NCBI GenBank assembly: GCA_016000195.1
Contig: JAECRO010000021.1
Location: forward strand, 1 to 47,784
Direction of reading: 5' to 3'
Length of the DNA stretch: 47,784 nucleotides
Source of the DNA: Burkholderiales bacterium
GTDB lineage: Bacteria > Pseudomonadota > Gammaproteobacteria > Burkholderiales > Burkholderiaceae_C
This document shows, in pieces, positions 1-8,708 of the stretch. Numbering within the stretch: position 1 is the stretch's first letter; each line of letters begins with the position of its first letter. The position numbers were made by a program, and so were the translations under genes. The notes below the pieces were generated by a model. The model had not been told where the DNA came from. It ran no database searches and saw only the letters and a list, made by a program, of their open reading frames with translations.

Positions 1-377
1 CCTACATCCACGACCGCAAGCAGTTCGGCCAGAGCATCGGCGAGTTCCAGCTCATTCAGGGCAAGGTCGCCGACATGTACACGGTGCTGCAGGCCGGGCG
101 CTCGTTTGCCTACACCGTGGCCAAGAACCTCGACATGCTGGGCCTTGAGCATGTGCGCCAGGTGCGCAAGGACTGCGCCTCGGTCATTCTCTGGTGCGCC
201 GAGCAGGCCACCCGGATGGCCGGCGACGGCATCCAGATTTACGGCGGCAACGGCTACATCAATGAATACCCGCTGGGCCGCCTCTGGCGCGATGCCAAGC
301 TGTATGAAATCGGCGCCGGCACCAGCGAAATCCGCCGCATGCTGATTGGCCGCGAGCTGTTTGCCGAAACCTGCTGA
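1..377 (+). CDS. liuA: Isovaleryl-CoA dehydrogenase, C-terminal part (cut by window start)
   Basis: The reading frame enters the window open (codons begin at base 3) and ends at TGA 375–377, giving about 124 C-terminal residues. They form the C-terminal helical domain of an acyl-CoA dehydrogenase: the [12 protein letters not shown] segment, the [14 protein letters not shown] segment typical of isovaleryl-CoA dehydrogenases, and the end-motif [18 protein letters not shown]. The enzyme is an FAD flavoprotein that oxidises isovaleryl-CoA to 3-methylcrotonyl-CoA, the first committed step of leucine breakdown after transamination. The nearby methylcrotonyl-CoA carboxylase and HMG-CoA lyase genes support isovaleryl-CoA over other acyl-CoA substrates. 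The N-terminus and FAD site lie outside the window. Confidence 0.9.
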   Translation, partial: YIHDRKQFGQSIGEFQLIQGKVADMYTVLQAGRSFAYTVAKNLDMLGLEHVRQVRKDCASVILWCAEQATRMAGDGIQIYGGNGYINEYPLGRLWRDAKLYEIGAGTSEIRRMLIGRELFAETC

Positions 378-392
378 GCAGGTTTTGCAGGG

Positions 393-449
393 TGCTATTT
401 ATTTGATAGCTGCTTGCGCAGTCTGCATCTGCGCAAAAGGCTCATTTTA
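393..449. repeat. Dispersed 55-bp element, copy A
   Basis: This is the reference copy. A GATAGCTGCTTGCGCA half and a TGCGCAAAAGGCTCATTTT half surround a variable core, so two TGCGCA arms can pair. It fills much of the 127-bp gap between the liuA stop and the carbonic anhydrase gene. Other copies lie near 5543, 10906, 15653, 39288, 43672 and 44414. Confidence 0.7.
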
Positions 450-504
450 TGCACAATACTGAATTGCAGCCGCCGGCCTTTTTATTCACGCAAAATTGCC
501 TCCC

Positions 505-1161
505 ATGACCTCAAACATCACCGACATTTTTGCCAACAACCGCGCCTGGGCCGAACAGATGAAGCGCCAGCGCCCCGGCTTCTTCACCGAACTGATGGCC
601 CAGCAACAACCCAAGTACATGTGGATCGGCTGCTCCGACAGCCGCGTGCCCGCCAACGAGATCATGGGGCTGGCGCCGGGCGAGGTGTTCGTGCACCGCA
701 ACGTGGCCAATGTGGTGGTGCCGACCGACCTCAACTGCCTGTCCACCATCCAGTTCGCGGTGGACCAGCTCAAGATCGAACACCTGACGGTCGTCGGCCA
801 CTACGGCTGCAGCGGCGTCAATGCCGCCCTGAACGACCTGCGCGTGGGGCTGGCGGACAACTGGCTGCGCCACATCAAGGACGTGCGCGACCGTCATGCC
901 GAGATGCTGGAGGCGGCCGCGCCCGAACACCGCAACGACATGCTGTGCGAACTCAATGTGATCGAGCAGGTCATGAACGTGGCGCACACCACCGTGATGC
1001 AGGACGCCTGGGCGCGCGGGCAGCGCGTGTCCCTGCATGGCTGGGTGTATGGCCTGAAGGACGGGCTGCTGCAAAACCTGCACATCACGCTCGACAGCCT
1101 GGAGGGCCGGGTGTCGCTGTACCGGGCGGCTGTGGCTGGCGTGTCGGCGGCCCGGCGTTAA
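505..1161 (+). CDS. can: Beta-class carbonic anhydrase
   Basis: A 218-residue beta-carbonic anhydrase that interconverts CO2 and bicarbonate in the cytoplasm. Zinc ligands are visible as Cys43 and Asp45 in the CSDSR motif, then His99 and Cys102 in HYGCSG, at almost the same positions as in E. coli Can. ATG 505 is preferred over the in-frame TTG 496 because the family start is close to [13 protein letters not shown]; there is no obvious Shine–Dalgarno sequence. It lies between liuA and aceK. Bicarbonate supply to the biotin carboxylase of the liu pathway is a reasonable inference for this placement, but housekeeping use is equally possible. Confidence 0.93.
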   Translation: MTSNITDIFANNRAWAEQMKRQRPGFFTELMAQQQPKYMWIGCSDSRVPANEIMGLAPGEVFVHRNVANVVVPTDLNCLSTIQFAVDQLKIEHLTVVGHYGCSGVNAALNDLRVGLADNWLRHIKDVRDRHAEMLEAAAPEHRNDMLCELNVIEQVMNVAHTTVMQDAWARGQRVSLHGWVYGLKDGLLQNLHITLDSLEGRVSLYRAAVAGVSAARR

Positions 1162-1210
1162 CTTTTTTCTTTCCCCCTGCTTCTGCGGCAAACCAGAACC
1201 CTTGGCATCC

Positions 1211-3082
1211 ATGTTTCCCCAGCGCCTTGATTCCAGCGTCGCCTACGACATTGCCAAGGCCATGATCGACGGCTTCAACCGCCACTACCGGCTGTTCCGC
1301 ACCGAGTCAAGCCGCGCCAGGCACCGCTTTGAGACCGCCGACTGGCACGGCCAGCAGCGCGCCCAGCGCGAGCGCATCGAGTTTTACGACCTGCGCGTGC
1401 GCGAAGCGTCGTTCCGGCTGGAGCGCGAGTTCAAGGCCGGCGAGCAACCCATGGACGTGTGGCACCAGGTCAAGCTGCATTACATCGGCCTGCTGGTCAA
1501 CCACCACCAGCCCGAGCTGGCCGAGACTTTCTTCAACTCGGTGACGACCAAGATACTGCACCGCAGCTATTTCCAGAACGACTTCATCTTTGTGCGGCCC
1601 GCCGTCAGCACCGAGTACATCGAAAACGAGGAACCCACGGCGCAGCCGACCTACCGCGCCTACTACCCGTCGCAGGGCAACATGCACGAGACGCTTCTCA
1701 GGGTGGTGGGTGACTTTGGCCTGCGCCGCGCGTTTGAAGACCTGCCGCGCGATGCCGGCTATGTGGCCGACGCCATGAGCGCGCGCCTGGGCGACGCGAA
1801 GCTGCGCGCCAATTTCCAGCTGCAGGTGCTCTCAGGCCTGTTCTTTCGCAACAAGGGCGCCTACGTCGTTGGCAAGATCATCAACGGCTTTGGCGAGATT
1901 CCCTTTGCCCTGCCGATCCTGCACCGCCAGCCGGCGCCGGGGCAGAGCGTGCCAGCCGAGGGCAAAGGCATCTCCAGCCCGCCGGATGCCGGCAAGCTGG
2001 TGATTGACGCGGCCCTGTTCGGCGAGGACGACCTCCTGATCCTGTTCAGCTTTGCGCGCGCCTATTTCATGGTCGATATGGGCATTCCGTCGGCGTTCGT
2101 GCAGTTTTTGCGCAGCATGATGCCGCGCATGCCGCGCGCCGAAATCTACAACGCGCTGGGCCTGGCCAAGCAGGGCAAGACGCTGTTCTATCGCGACTTT
2201 TTGCACCACCTGCGCCACTCGACCGACAAGTTCCGCATCGCGCCCGGCATCAAGGGCATGGTCATGCTGGTGTTCGATTTGCCTTCGTTCCCCTATGTGT
2301 TCAAGGTCATCAAGGACTACTACCCGCCGCAAAAAGACACCACGCGCGAGCAGATCAAGGGCAAGTATTTGCTGGTCAAGCAGCACGACCGCGTGGGCCG
2401 CATGGCCGACACGCAGGAATACAGCGAGGTCGCCTTTCCGCGCGAGCGCTTCAGCGACGAGCTGATCGCCGAGATCGAGAAATTCGCCCCCAGCCAGCTG
2501 GAGATCAGCGACCGCGACGGCGACGGCCAGATGGAAGTCATCATCAAGCATGTGTACATCGAGCGGCGCATGATTCCGCTCAACATCTACCTGCAGGAAG
2601 CGTTTGACCAGGGCGTGACCGAGCCCGCCGCCAAAGACCAGATCGAGCGCGCCGTGGTCGAATACGGCAACGCCATCAAGGATCTGGTCGCGGCCAACAT
2701 CTTTCCGGGCGACATGCTCTGGAAGAATTTCGGCATCACGCGCCACGGCAAGGTGGTGTTCTACGACTACGACGAGATCGAATACATCACCGACTGCAAG
2801 TTCCGCAAGGTGCCCACGCCGCGCAACGAAGAAGACGAAATGAGCGGCGAAATCTGGTATCCGGTCGGCCCCAAGGACGTGTTTCCCGAAACCTTCGGCC
2901 CCTTCCTGCTCGGCAACGATGCGGTGCGCGAAGTCTTCATGAAGCACCATGCCGACCTGCTCGATGCCGCTTTCTGGCAGCGCCACCAGGCGCGCATCCA
3001 GGCCGGCCATGTGTACGACGTGTTTCCGTATGACCAGCAAAAGCGTTTCGCCGTTATGCACGGCCCGGCGCCTGCCGGCTGA
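1211..3082 (+). CDS. aceK: Isocitrate dehydrogenase kinase/phosphatase
   Basis: A 623-residue AceK, somewhat longer than E. coli AceK (578). AceK phosphorylates and dephosphorylates isocitrate dehydrogenase and so diverts carbon into the glyoxylate shunt. Visible features are the nucleotide-binding stretch APGIKGMVM followed by a core lysine segment ([12 protein letters not shown]), and the catalytic/metal region [21 protein letters not shown] Pro/Gly-rich insert (about residues 238–258) explains part of the extra length. ATG 1211 is chosen over the in-frame TTG 1202. The gene sits in the liu cluster, not with aceBA; this fits growth on acetyl-CoA-yielding substrates such as leucine, where the shunt is needed (inference). 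Confidence 0.95.
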   Translation: MFPQRLDSSVAYDIAKAMIDGFNRHYRLFRTESSRARHRFETADWHGQQRAQRERIEFYDLRVREASFRLEREFKAGEQPMDVWHQVKLHYIGLLVNHHQPELAETFFNSVTTKILHRSYFQNDFIFVRPAVSTEYIENEEPTAQPTYRAYYPSQGNMHETLLRVVGDFGLRRAFEDLPRDAGYVADAMSARLGDAKLRANFQLQVLSGLFFRNKGAYVVGKIINGFGEIPFALPILHRQPAPGQSVPAEGKGISSPPDAGKLVIDAALFGEDDLLILFSFARAYFMVDMGIPSAFVQFLRSMMPRMPRAEIYNALGLAKQGKTLFYRDFLHHLRHSTDKFRIAPGIKGMVMLVFDLPSFPYVFKVIKDYYPPQKDTTREQIKGKYLLVKQHDRVGRMADTQEYSEVAFPRERFSDELIAEIEKFAPSQLEISDRDGDGQMEVIIKHVYIERRMIPLNIYLQEAFDQGVTEPAAKDQIERAVVEYGNAIKDLVAANIFPGDMLWKNFGITRHGKVVFYDYDEIEYITDCKFRKVPTPRNEEDEMSGEIWYPVGPKDVFPETFGPFLLGNDAVREVFMKHHADLLDAAFWQRHQARIQAGHVYDVFPYDQQKRFAVMHGPAPAG

Positions 3083-3141
3083 AGCCGCGCAGCCCGCCGC
3101 ATTTGCATTCACTTCCAACCCTGTTTTTCAAGGAAATAACC

Positions 3142-4323
3142 ATGCTTGACCCCATCGTCATCCTCGGCGCCGCCCGCACCCCCATGGGCGCTTTCCAGGG
3201 CGATTTCGCCAGTCTTTCCGCCAACGACCTGGGCGGCGCCGCCATCCGGGCCGCCGTCGAGCGCTCGGGCGTTGCGCCCGCGCAGGTCGATGAAGTGCTG
3301 TTCGGCAACTGCCTGATGGCCGGCCAGGGCCAGGCGCCCGCGCGCCAGGCCGGTTTCAAGGGCGGCCTGCCCGCCAGCACCGGCGCCGTCACGCTGTCCA
3401 AGATGTGCGGCTCCGGCATGGAAGCCACGATGCTGGCCCATGACCAGCTGCTCGCGGGCAGCCGCGACGTGGTGGTCGTCGGCGGCATGGAAAGCATGAC
3501 CAACGCGCCCTACCTGCTGCAAAAAGCACGCGGCGGCTACCGCATCGGCCACGACCGCATGTTTGACCACATGATGCTCGACGGCCTCGAAGACGCCTAC
3601 GAAGCCGGCCGCTCGATGGGCACCTTCGGCGAAGACTGCGCCGCCAAATACGGCTTCACCCGCGCGCAGCAGGACGCCTTTGCCACGGCCAGCGTGCAGC
3701 GCGCCAAGCTGGCGACCGAATCCGGCGCGTTCACCGCTGAAATCACCCCCGTCACCGTCAAGACACGTTCCGGCGAAACCGTGATCGCCATCGACGAAGG
3801 CCCGGGCAAGGTCAAGCTCGAAAAAATCCCGACGCTCAAGCCCGCCTTCAAGAAAGACGGCACCATCACCGCCGCCTCCAGCTCGTCCATCAACGACGGC
3901 GCCGCCGCGCTGGTGCTGGCCCGCGCATCCACCGCCAGGGAACTCGGCCTCACGCCGCTGGCCCGCATCGTCGGCCACGCCACGTTTGCCCAGGCGCCCG
4001 AATGGTTCTCGACCGCTCCGGTCGGTGCCGTCAACAAGCTCTTGAAAAAAATCGGCTGGGAAGTCAAGGATGTGGACCTGTGGGAAATCAACGAGGCCTT
4101 TGCCGTCGTGCCCATGGCCGCCATGGAAGAGCTGGGGATCAGCCACGACATCGTGAACGTCAACGGCGGCGCCTGCGCGCTGGGCCATCCGATTGGCTGC
4201 AGCGGCGCCCGCATCATCGTCACCTTGATTCACGCCCTGAAGGCGCGCGGCCTCAAAAAAGGCGTTGCCACGCTGTGCATAGGCGGCGGCGAAGGCACGG
4301 CGCTGGCCATTGAATTGCTCTGA
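3142..4323 (+). CDS. Acetyl-CoA C-acyltransferase (thiolase)
   Basis: A 393-residue thiolase II family enzyme. The acyl-accepting Cys89 lies in KMCGSGMEA, the catalytic His349 in GGACALGHPIGCSGAR, and the second catalytic Cys379 in CIGGGEG. It can condense two acetyl-CoA or cleave acetoacetyl-CoA/3-ketoacyl-CoA. In this cluster, cleavage of acetoacetyl-CoA derived from leucine's acetoacetate is a natural role, but biosynthetic (PHB-type) use cannot be excluded. The start is ATG 3142, preceded by AAGGAA about 6 bases upstream. Length is typical for the family. It follows aceK by 59 bases. Confidence 0.93.
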   Translation: MLDPIVILGAARTPMGAFQGDFASLSANDLGGAAIRAAVERSGVAPAQVDEVLFGNCLMAGQGQAPARQAGFKGGLPASTGAVTLSKMCGSGMEATMLAHDQLLAGSRDVVVVGGMESMTNAPYLLQKARGGYRIGHDRMFDHMMLDGLEDAYEAGRSMGTFGEDCAAKYGFTRAQQDAFATASVQRAKLATESGAFTAEITPVTVKTRSGETVIAIDEGPGKVKLEKIPTLKPAFKKDGTITAASSSSINDGAAALVLARASTARELGLTPLARIVGHATFAQAPEWFSTAPVGAVNKLLKKIGWEVKDVDLWEINEAFAVVPMAAMEELGISHDIVNVNGGACALGHPIGCSGARIIVTLIHALKARGLKKGVATLCIGGGEGTALAIELL

Positions 4324-4368
4324 AAATGAGAGCTGGTTACGCCCGTCCATACTGCGCAGGAGGCCAAT

Positions 4369-4620
4369 TTGATACTCAGTGACGACTAGGAACAGGTGCG
4401 CGACGCGGTTCGCGCCTTTGCACAGGCCGAACTCTGGCCCCACGCCGCGCGCTGGGACAAGGAACACCATTTCCCCAAGGAAGCGCACCGGGGCCTGGCC
4501 ACGCTGGGCGCCTACGGCATCTGCGTGCCCGAGGAATTCGGCAGCGATGCTTCGTCACTGCGCACCACGGCGGTGAAGGACGGCGACGGCTATGTGCTGA
4601 ACGGCGTCAAGCAGTTCATC
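4369..4620 (+). pseudogene. Acyl-CoA dehydrogenase remnant: nonsense codon plus internal and 3' deletions
   Basis: An AGGAGG ribosome site is followed by TTG 4369 and a frame that reads as an acyl-CoA dehydrogenase N-terminus, but codon 7 is TAG where CAG would fit. After YGICVPEEFG the sequence jumps in frame to SDASSLRTTAVKDGDGYVLN, which in intact family members follows about 80 residues later. Homology stops at VKQFI (4620) and all the C-terminal half is gone. The open frame that continues to 4869 is not a real extension: beyond 4620 it is antisense to the antitoxin gene. The remnant is related to, but separate from, the liuA gene at the window start. Confidence 0.85.
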
Positions 4621-4647
4621 CCGGAGCCTCGAATGCAACTTGCCAAG

Positions 4648-4863
4648 TCAAAGTCGTACGCCAAGCGACTGCGCGATTTGGGCCAGACTTTTGCCCTGGC
4701 CGGGATGAGCGTCGCGCCAGATGGCCCGGCGTTCCAGTTCATCCAGCACGTCAGTCCGGGTTTCGGGGCCTGTTTCGACTGCGAATTCATCCCAGATGTC
4801 TTCGACCAATTGCAGCCGTTCAAACCTGCCCAGATGTTCAATGGGTTGCAGTGCGGTTTTCAT
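4648..4863 (-). CDS. Orphan addiction-module component (RelB-like antitoxin family)
   Basis: A 71-residue protein with the pattern of the small 'putative addiction module component' antitoxins: an N-terminal helix, then RLQLVEDIWDEF, and a C-terminal Glu/Arg-rich half that in the family wraps the toxin. ATG 4863 is preferred; an upstream GTG-type extension adds 12 residues without family support. These antitoxins are normally followed at once by a RelE/ParE-type toxin. Here the sequence beyond the stop (4648) runs after about 27 bases into the acyl-CoA dehydrogenase remnant, so no toxin is present. Family assignment is from sequence pattern only. Confidence 0.65.
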   Translation of the reverse strand: MKTALQPIEHLGRFERLQLVEDIWDEFAVETGPETRTDVLDELERRAIWRDAHPGQGKSLAQIAQSLGVRL

Positions 4864-4953
4864 GCTTGAAAGTCTAACAATGGGATTATCTGGTGACAAT
4901 ACAGGCTTTGGCCGCGTCGGTCAGCACCATTTTTCTATCTAAAAGAGACACCC

Positions 4954-5370
4954 ATGCCCATTACCAAAGGTTTCCAGGCCCTCGTCGATGAGGCCATGGA
5001 AGAGATCAAGACCTATCCGGTCGCGTCGGTGAAAGCCCGGCTGGCCGACCCGGCCGTGCAGCTCGTCGATATCCGCGACCTGCGCGAGCTGGAGCGCGAA
5101 GGCACCGTGCCCGGCGCCTTCCACGCGCCGCGCGGCATGCTCGAATTCTGGGTCGATCCGGCCTCGCCCTATTTCAAGCCGGTGTTTGGCGACGAGGGCC
5201 GGGAGTTCATCCTGTTCTGCGGCGCCGGCTGGCGCAGCGCGCTGGCCACCAGGACGCTGCAGGACATGGGAATGCGCAACGTCGCCCACATCGACGGCGG
5301 CTATGCCGAATGGCTCAAGCAAGGCGCGCCGACCGAAACGCTGGAAGCGCGCAAGGCCCGGAAAGCCTGA
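4954..5370 (+). CDS. Rhodanese-domain sulfurtransferase
   Basis: A 138-residue single-domain rhodanese. The active-site loop CGAGWRSALA carries the persulfide-forming cysteine (about residue 89), and the usual CH2A-type motifs (VQLVDIRDLRELEREG near the N-terminus and HIDGGYAEW near the C-terminus) are present. It probably moves sulfane sulfur in the cytoplasm; the acceptor is unknown. The start is ATG 4954 with AAAGAGA upstream. It is divergent from the orphan antitoxin across a 90-base gap and shows no obvious operon partner. Confidence 0.88.
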   Translation: MPITKGFQALVDEAMEEIKTYPVASVKARLADPAVQLVDIRDLRELEREGTVPGAFHAPRGMLEFWVDPASPYFKPVFGDEGREFILFCGAGWRSALATRTLQDMGMRNVAHIDGGYAEWLKQGAPTETLEARKARKA

Positions 5371-5397
5371 GGATTTGGCTATGAATAACGTCCCGTC

Positions 5398-5481
5398 CGT
5401 CATTCCCGCGCAGGCGGGTATCCAGCAACACGGGCTGAAGCGCTCAAACGAGTCTGGATACCCGCCTGCGCGGGTATGACG
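5398..5481. repeat. REP-like inverted-repeat element
   Basis: Two 28-bp arms (5398–5425 and 5454–5481) are reverse complements with one mismatch, around a 28-bp loop. The arm core CCCGCGCAGGCGGGTATCC is itself palindromic. This is the shape of the 'CATTCCCGCGCAGGCGGGAATCC' type repeats scattered between genes in many beta- and gammaproteobacteria. It lies 28 bases after the rhodanese stop and could act as a transcript end or stability element. Confidence 0.8.
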
Positions 5482-5542
5482 ACGCAGGAAGTTATTGCTG
5501 AAAACATCCTGAGCGGGGCCGCCGCGTCCCTGCCGATTTTTA

Positions 5543-5596
5543 GATCAAATCGGCCTCTTGCGCAATACCCGCATGCGCAAGCAGCTATGAATAAGT
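5543..5596. repeat. Dispersed 55-bp element, copy B (reverse orientation)
   Basis: Read on the minus strand it gives CATAGCTGCTTGCGCA, a short core, then TTGCGCAAGAGGCC, matching copy A half for half. It lies in the gap before the class V aminotransferase gene, 62 bases after the REP-like element. Confidence 0.7.
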
Positions 5597-5671
5597 GAGT
5601 GACCCCGGAAAAAAGCGCAGCGTGCTAAGCTGCCAGGACAACCCATTTTTCAACGATTGCGAGACAACACC

Positions 5672-6832
5672 ATGCCCGGACTACTGCCCAACATCGACCC
5701 CGACGGCCTGCTTGAATTCTCGGTGGTGTACACCGACCGCGCGCTCAACCACATGTCGCGCAGCTTCCAGGGCGTGATGAACGACATCTCCCGCATCCTC
5801 AAGGATGTGTACAAGGCGCATTCCGTGGCGCTGGTGCCCGGCAGCGGCACCTACGGCATGGAAGCCGTGGCGCGCCAGTTCGCCACGGGCCGGCATGTGC
5901 TGGTGCTGCGCAACGGCTGGTTCAGCTACCGCTGGACGCAGATTTTTGACATGGGGAACATTCCCCTTGCTGCCACCGTGCTCAAGGCGCGCCAGCAGGG
6001 CGCCGGCGCGCAGGCCCCGTGGGCGCCCGCGTCGATTGCCGACGTGCAGGCAGCCATCGCGCACGACAAGCCCGCCGTCGTCTTTGCCCCGCACGTCGAA
6101 ACTGCCTCCGGCATGATCTTGCCCGACGACTACCTGCGCGCCGTGGCCGACGCCGTGCATGCGGTGGGCGGGCTTTTCGTGCTCGACTGCATCGCCTCGG
6201 GCGCGATGTGGGTGGACATGCAGGCGACCGGCGTGGACGTCTTGATTTCCGCGCCGCAAAAAGGCTGGAGCAGCTCGCCGTGCTGCGCCATGGTCATGCT
6301 CAGCGAGCGCGCCAGAGTTGCCATCGACGCCACCACCAGCACCAGCTTTGCCTGCGACCTGAAGAAGTGGCTGCAGATCATGGAAGCCTACGAAAAAGGC
6401 GGCCACGCCTACCACGCGACCCTGCCCACCGACGCATTGATGCGCCTGCGCGCCGCCATGCAGGAAACGCAGGCCTACGGTTTCGCCAAGGTGAAGGCCG
6501 AACAGGAGGCGCTGGGCGAAAAGGTGCGCGCGCTGTTTGAAAGCCGTGGCCTGCCCAGCGTGGCCGCCGACGGCTTCAAGGCGCCCGGCGTGGTCGTCAG
6601 CTACACCACCGATCCCGAAATCCAGTCAGGCCGCAAGTTCCTTGACCAGGGTTTGCAGACCGCCGCCGGCGTGCCACTGCAATGCGACGAAGGCGCGGAT
6701 TTCATGACCTTTCGCGTCGGCCTGTTCGGGCTGGAGAAGTGGCACCAGGTGGAGCGCACCGTGGGGCAGCTGGCGGCGGCGCTGGACAGGATTGGGCTGG
6801 GAGCGCCTGTGGGCGAGGCGGTTGCTGAGTGA
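5672..6832 (+). CDS. Class V aminotransferase (alanine–glyoxylate/serine–pyruvate type)
   Basis: A 386-residue PLP enzyme of the alanine–glyoxylate aminotransferase-like group. The SGTYGMEAVARQF segment matches the cofactor-phosphate region, FVLDCIASGAMWVDM carries the Asp that contacts the pyridine nitrogen, and ISAPQKGWSSSP contains the Schiff-base Lys (about residue 196). The length is typical. ATG 5672 is used; an in-frame TTG 15 bases upstream is less likely. The likely reaction is amino transfer to glyoxylate or pyruvate in the cytoplasm; the true donor is not visible. It stands alone and is convergent with the next gene. Confidence 0.85.
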   Translation: MPGLLPNIDPDGLLEFSVVYTDRALNHMSRSFQGVMNDISRILKDVYKAHSVALVPGSGTYGMEAVARQFATGRHVLVLRNGWFSYRWTQIFDMGNIPLAATVLKARQQGAGAQAPWAPASIADVQAAIAHDKPAVVFAPHVETASGMILPDDYLRAVADAVHAVGGLFVLDCIASGAMWVDMQATGVDVLISAPQKGWSSSPCCAMVMLSERARVAIDATTSTSFACDLKKWLQIMEAYEKGGHAYHATLPTDALMRLRAAMQETQAYGFAKVKAEQEALGEKVRALFESRGLPSVAADGFKAPGVVVSYTTDPEIQSGRKFLDQGLQTAAGVPLQCDEGADFMTFRVGLFGLEKWHQVERTVGQLAAALDRIGLGAPVGEAVAE

Positions 6833-6883
6833 GGATTACATGTCAGTTTTTCAGGTTTGGACATTCAACCTTGATACGGGACA

Positions 6884-7264
6884 TCAATTCTGCATATCTG
6901 CCGAAAACAACCAGCCTCGTTCTTGCGCCTGTCGGGAGAGTAATTTGGCTTTGCGTTCGATATCCCGCTTTTCAAATGCAGTGAAATCGATTGAACAATG
7001 TTCAGGGTACGGGGTGGCATCCTCAACAACGGGTAAGTTTTGAGCGGTACATTCTGCTTGAGTGACAGCCATGACTCCGCAAGATGAGCACCCAGGATTG
7101 CTGGTGAATCTCTTCCATGAGGCCGCAGCTTGGATTTGGCTGCCGTTGTCCACGGACAGATGATTGCCATCCTTTGGTGTCGGGCGAAATGCTTGTGACG
7201 TGACTCGGCCGGCTTGAAAAAAACCTGGGTGGATTTGCCGTAGAAGCAAAGTTTCTGGTGTCAC
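6884..7264 (-). CDS. Conserved small protein of unknown function (second gene of a two-gene cassette)
   Basis: A 126-residue protein without signal peptide or membrane segment. It opens with TPETLLLRQIHPGF and VTSQAFRPTPKDGNHLS, has a CSSCGVMAV segment, and ends in a Lys/Arg-rich helix. I recall similar proteins annotated only as hypothetical. Its ATG overlaps the stop of the upstream gene by 4 bases (ATGA), so the two are translationally coupled. Base composition is less GC-rich than the metabolic neighbours. No function is assigned. Confidence 0.75.
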   Translation of the reverse strand: MTPETLLLRQIHPGFFQAGRVTSQAFRPTPKDGNHLSVDNGSQIQAAASWKRFTSNPGCSSCGVMAVTQAECTAQNLPVVEDATPYPEHCSIDFTAFEKRDIERKAKLLSRQAQERGWLFSADMQN

Positions 7265-8376
7265 GCCTGTGCTCCCTCAATAACGCGAAGTTCTTGGTTT
7301 AGTTGTTGCCACGTTTCATTGAGGTCGAGATTTAATTCCAATTCCGTAATTGCATCGGAATGAATATTGGCGGCTTGATATTCAGCTTTATGAGTAGCCA
7401 AATCTATTTCCAGCGAAATCTCCCACGTACCTAAACTCCATTCGGCTTGTATGCCCCCTTCAGCCGTTGGATAAAGGTATGGCAGTGCCAAGCTGGTATC
7501 AAAATTTTCTTCAAACGCAGTTGCCAGCCAATCCAGTCCGGGCTGGTTGGGGGCGAGTCCTTTGCCATCAAGCCAGCCGTCGTGAAGCGCGGCAAGTGCT
7601 TCCAGGCGCAATGTCACATCAAGAGGATCTAACGGACTGATGTGCTCAACAGACTCAATTTCTCTCAAGCGCTCTTGACGATCTTTTTTTACCACCCCCT
7701 GGAATAAGACAAATGCGTGTTCTTTATCGCGCCGATACCGTGCAAAAGCATCCAGGACCGTATCCAAGTGTTGATCTGCCAGTAAGGCGTGGAGCTTGGT
7801 GCCATCCGTCAGTTCTAAATGAAAGCTGTTTTTAGCCTGATCGACTTCGCAGATACGTCCGCGCAGCGTGGCCTCTTCAGTCCACTCCTCTACCTGTGCG
7901 CTACGAATCAATCGCTTGCGAATCTCTGGAGTAAGGGCGACCTTCGTGGAATCTATCGTTTGAAATTGAATGGCTTCACCTTCGCGCAACCCACGCCCGA
8001 AGCGATCAAAATAACTAAGGAGGTGGGGTGGAAGAACTTGTTGCTGTCCAATCTGGGCTTGATATATGGCCTGGACAATTTCAACTCGTGCAGCTTCAAA
8101 ATATTGCACATTATCAGGAGCAAAAAGGGCAGAAAACACAAGTACGATGGCCGGTACTGCACTGCCGTCTTCAACCTGAGCTAAATGCAACTCCAGCCCT
8201 TTACTAAAATTGCGCTGAACCCGCTTGCTGTCAGGATGTTCTTGTTTGTATTTCCATTTGGCAACTTCGACGATCATTTCTTCCAATGCTGAAAAATCTT
8301 TTAGGATTTCTAGTGGAATGGTGTGGTCGTCAAAGCGCTTGCCAGTCAGTCGCGGTTTTAAAAAAACTTGATTCAT
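7261..8376 (-). CDS. Conserved 371-residue protein of unknown function (first gene of a two-gene cassette)
   Basis: A soluble protein with no signal peptide or membrane helices. Three regions are visible: an N-terminal alpha-rich part (about 1–130), a central stretch (about 170–240) with short beta-type segments around GRICEVDQAKNSFHLELTDG and FVLFQGVVKK that may be a small barrel, and a C-terminal region with the well-preserved pattern EWSLGTWEISLEIDL. I do not recognise a named domain. GC content is clearly lower than in the liu genes, suggesting acquisition. ATG 8376 is preceded by AGGGG, which lies inside a short hairpin. It is coupled to the gene at 6884–7264. Confidence 0.75.
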   Translation of the reverse strand: MNQVFLKPRLTGKRFDDHTIPLEILKDFSALEEMIVEVAKWKYKQEHPDSKRVQRNFSKGLELHLAQVEDGSAVPAIVLVFSALFAPDNVQYFEAARVEIVQAIYQAQIGQQQVLPPHLLSYFDRFGRGLREGEAIQFQTIDSTKVALTPEIRKRLIRSAQVEEWTEEATLRGRICEVDQAKNSFHLELTDGTKLHALLADQHLDTVLDAFARYRRDKEHAFVLFQGVVKKDRQERLREIESVEHISPLDPLDVTLRLEALAALHDGWLDGKGLAPNQPGLDWLATAFEENFDTSLALPYLYPTAEGGIQAEWSLGTWEISLEIDLATHKAEYQAANIHSDAITELELNLDLNETWQQLNQELRVIEGAQA

Positions 8377-8379
8377 GAT

Positions 8380-8417
8380 TCTGCCCCTTTGGGGTGGAAC
8401 AGCTCAAAAAAGCTGTT
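8380..8417 (-). promoter_or_regulatory. Leader with two hairpins before the unknown two-gene cassette
   Basis: Just upstream of ATG 8376 on the minus strand are a 7-bp hairpin (AACAGCT at 8398–8404 with AGCTGTT at 8411–8417) and a CCCC-AAA-GGGG hairpin. The 3' arm of the second is the probable Shine–Dalgarno sequence. Translation could be held down while this stem is closed. This is inferred from base pairing only. Confidence 0.4.
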
Positions 8418-8518
8418 ATTGAGCCTGTGCGCACGAACATTTGTGGCGGCTGCTGCGAATCATTTTATAGGTTGAAAGCGGTCGCTCTCAATGTAGACTC
8501 CTTCATATTCATGAACCC

Positions 8519-8668
8519 ATGACAAGCCCTTGCCCCTGCGGCCGCACCACGGCAAATCCGAGTAAGTCCGCCAAAACCAATCCCCTGCCCTTCTCCGCCT
8601 GCTGCGGCCCGTACCTGAACGAACTCGCAGCCGCACCCGACGCCCAAGCCCTGATGCGCTGGAGATAG
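8519..8668 (+). pseudogene. Truncated duplicate of the ychJ-like gene
   Basis: This 49-codon open frame begins MTSPCPCG and keeps the SEC-C metal-binding pattern (CPCG then ACCGPYL). It aligns residue for residue with the N-terminal 49 residues of the full gene at 10494–10904, and then ends at TAG directly after ALMR. Identity is roughly 80 percent at DNA level by eye. It is in the same orientation as the full gene, with the HipBA pair between them. It is most likely a non-functional fragment. Confidence 0.8.
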
Positions 8669-8708
8669 TAAATCGGGCAATCATGAAATTTGATTGCGCA
8701 ATGTGCCT

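Noticed and set aside
1832-3118. Long open frame (428 codons) on the minus strand opposite aceK
   Set aside because: It is the mirror of a well-recognised gene in high-GC DNA; its translation is rich in His, Ala, Val and Asp, as antisense frames are, and matches no family I know.
3109-4488. 459-codon minus-strand frame opposite the thiolase
   Set aside because: Antisense shadow; it spans the thiolase and runs into the pseudogene.
4396-4869. A single 157-residue gene
   Set aside because: The first 75 residues are an acyl-CoA dehydrogenase remnant and the rest is antisense to the antitoxin-like gene, so it is a chance read-through.
5398-5481. Rho-independent terminator after the rhodanese gene
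   Set aside because: The hairpin is long with a 28-base loop and no T-run, and its sequence fits a dispersed REP-like repeat.
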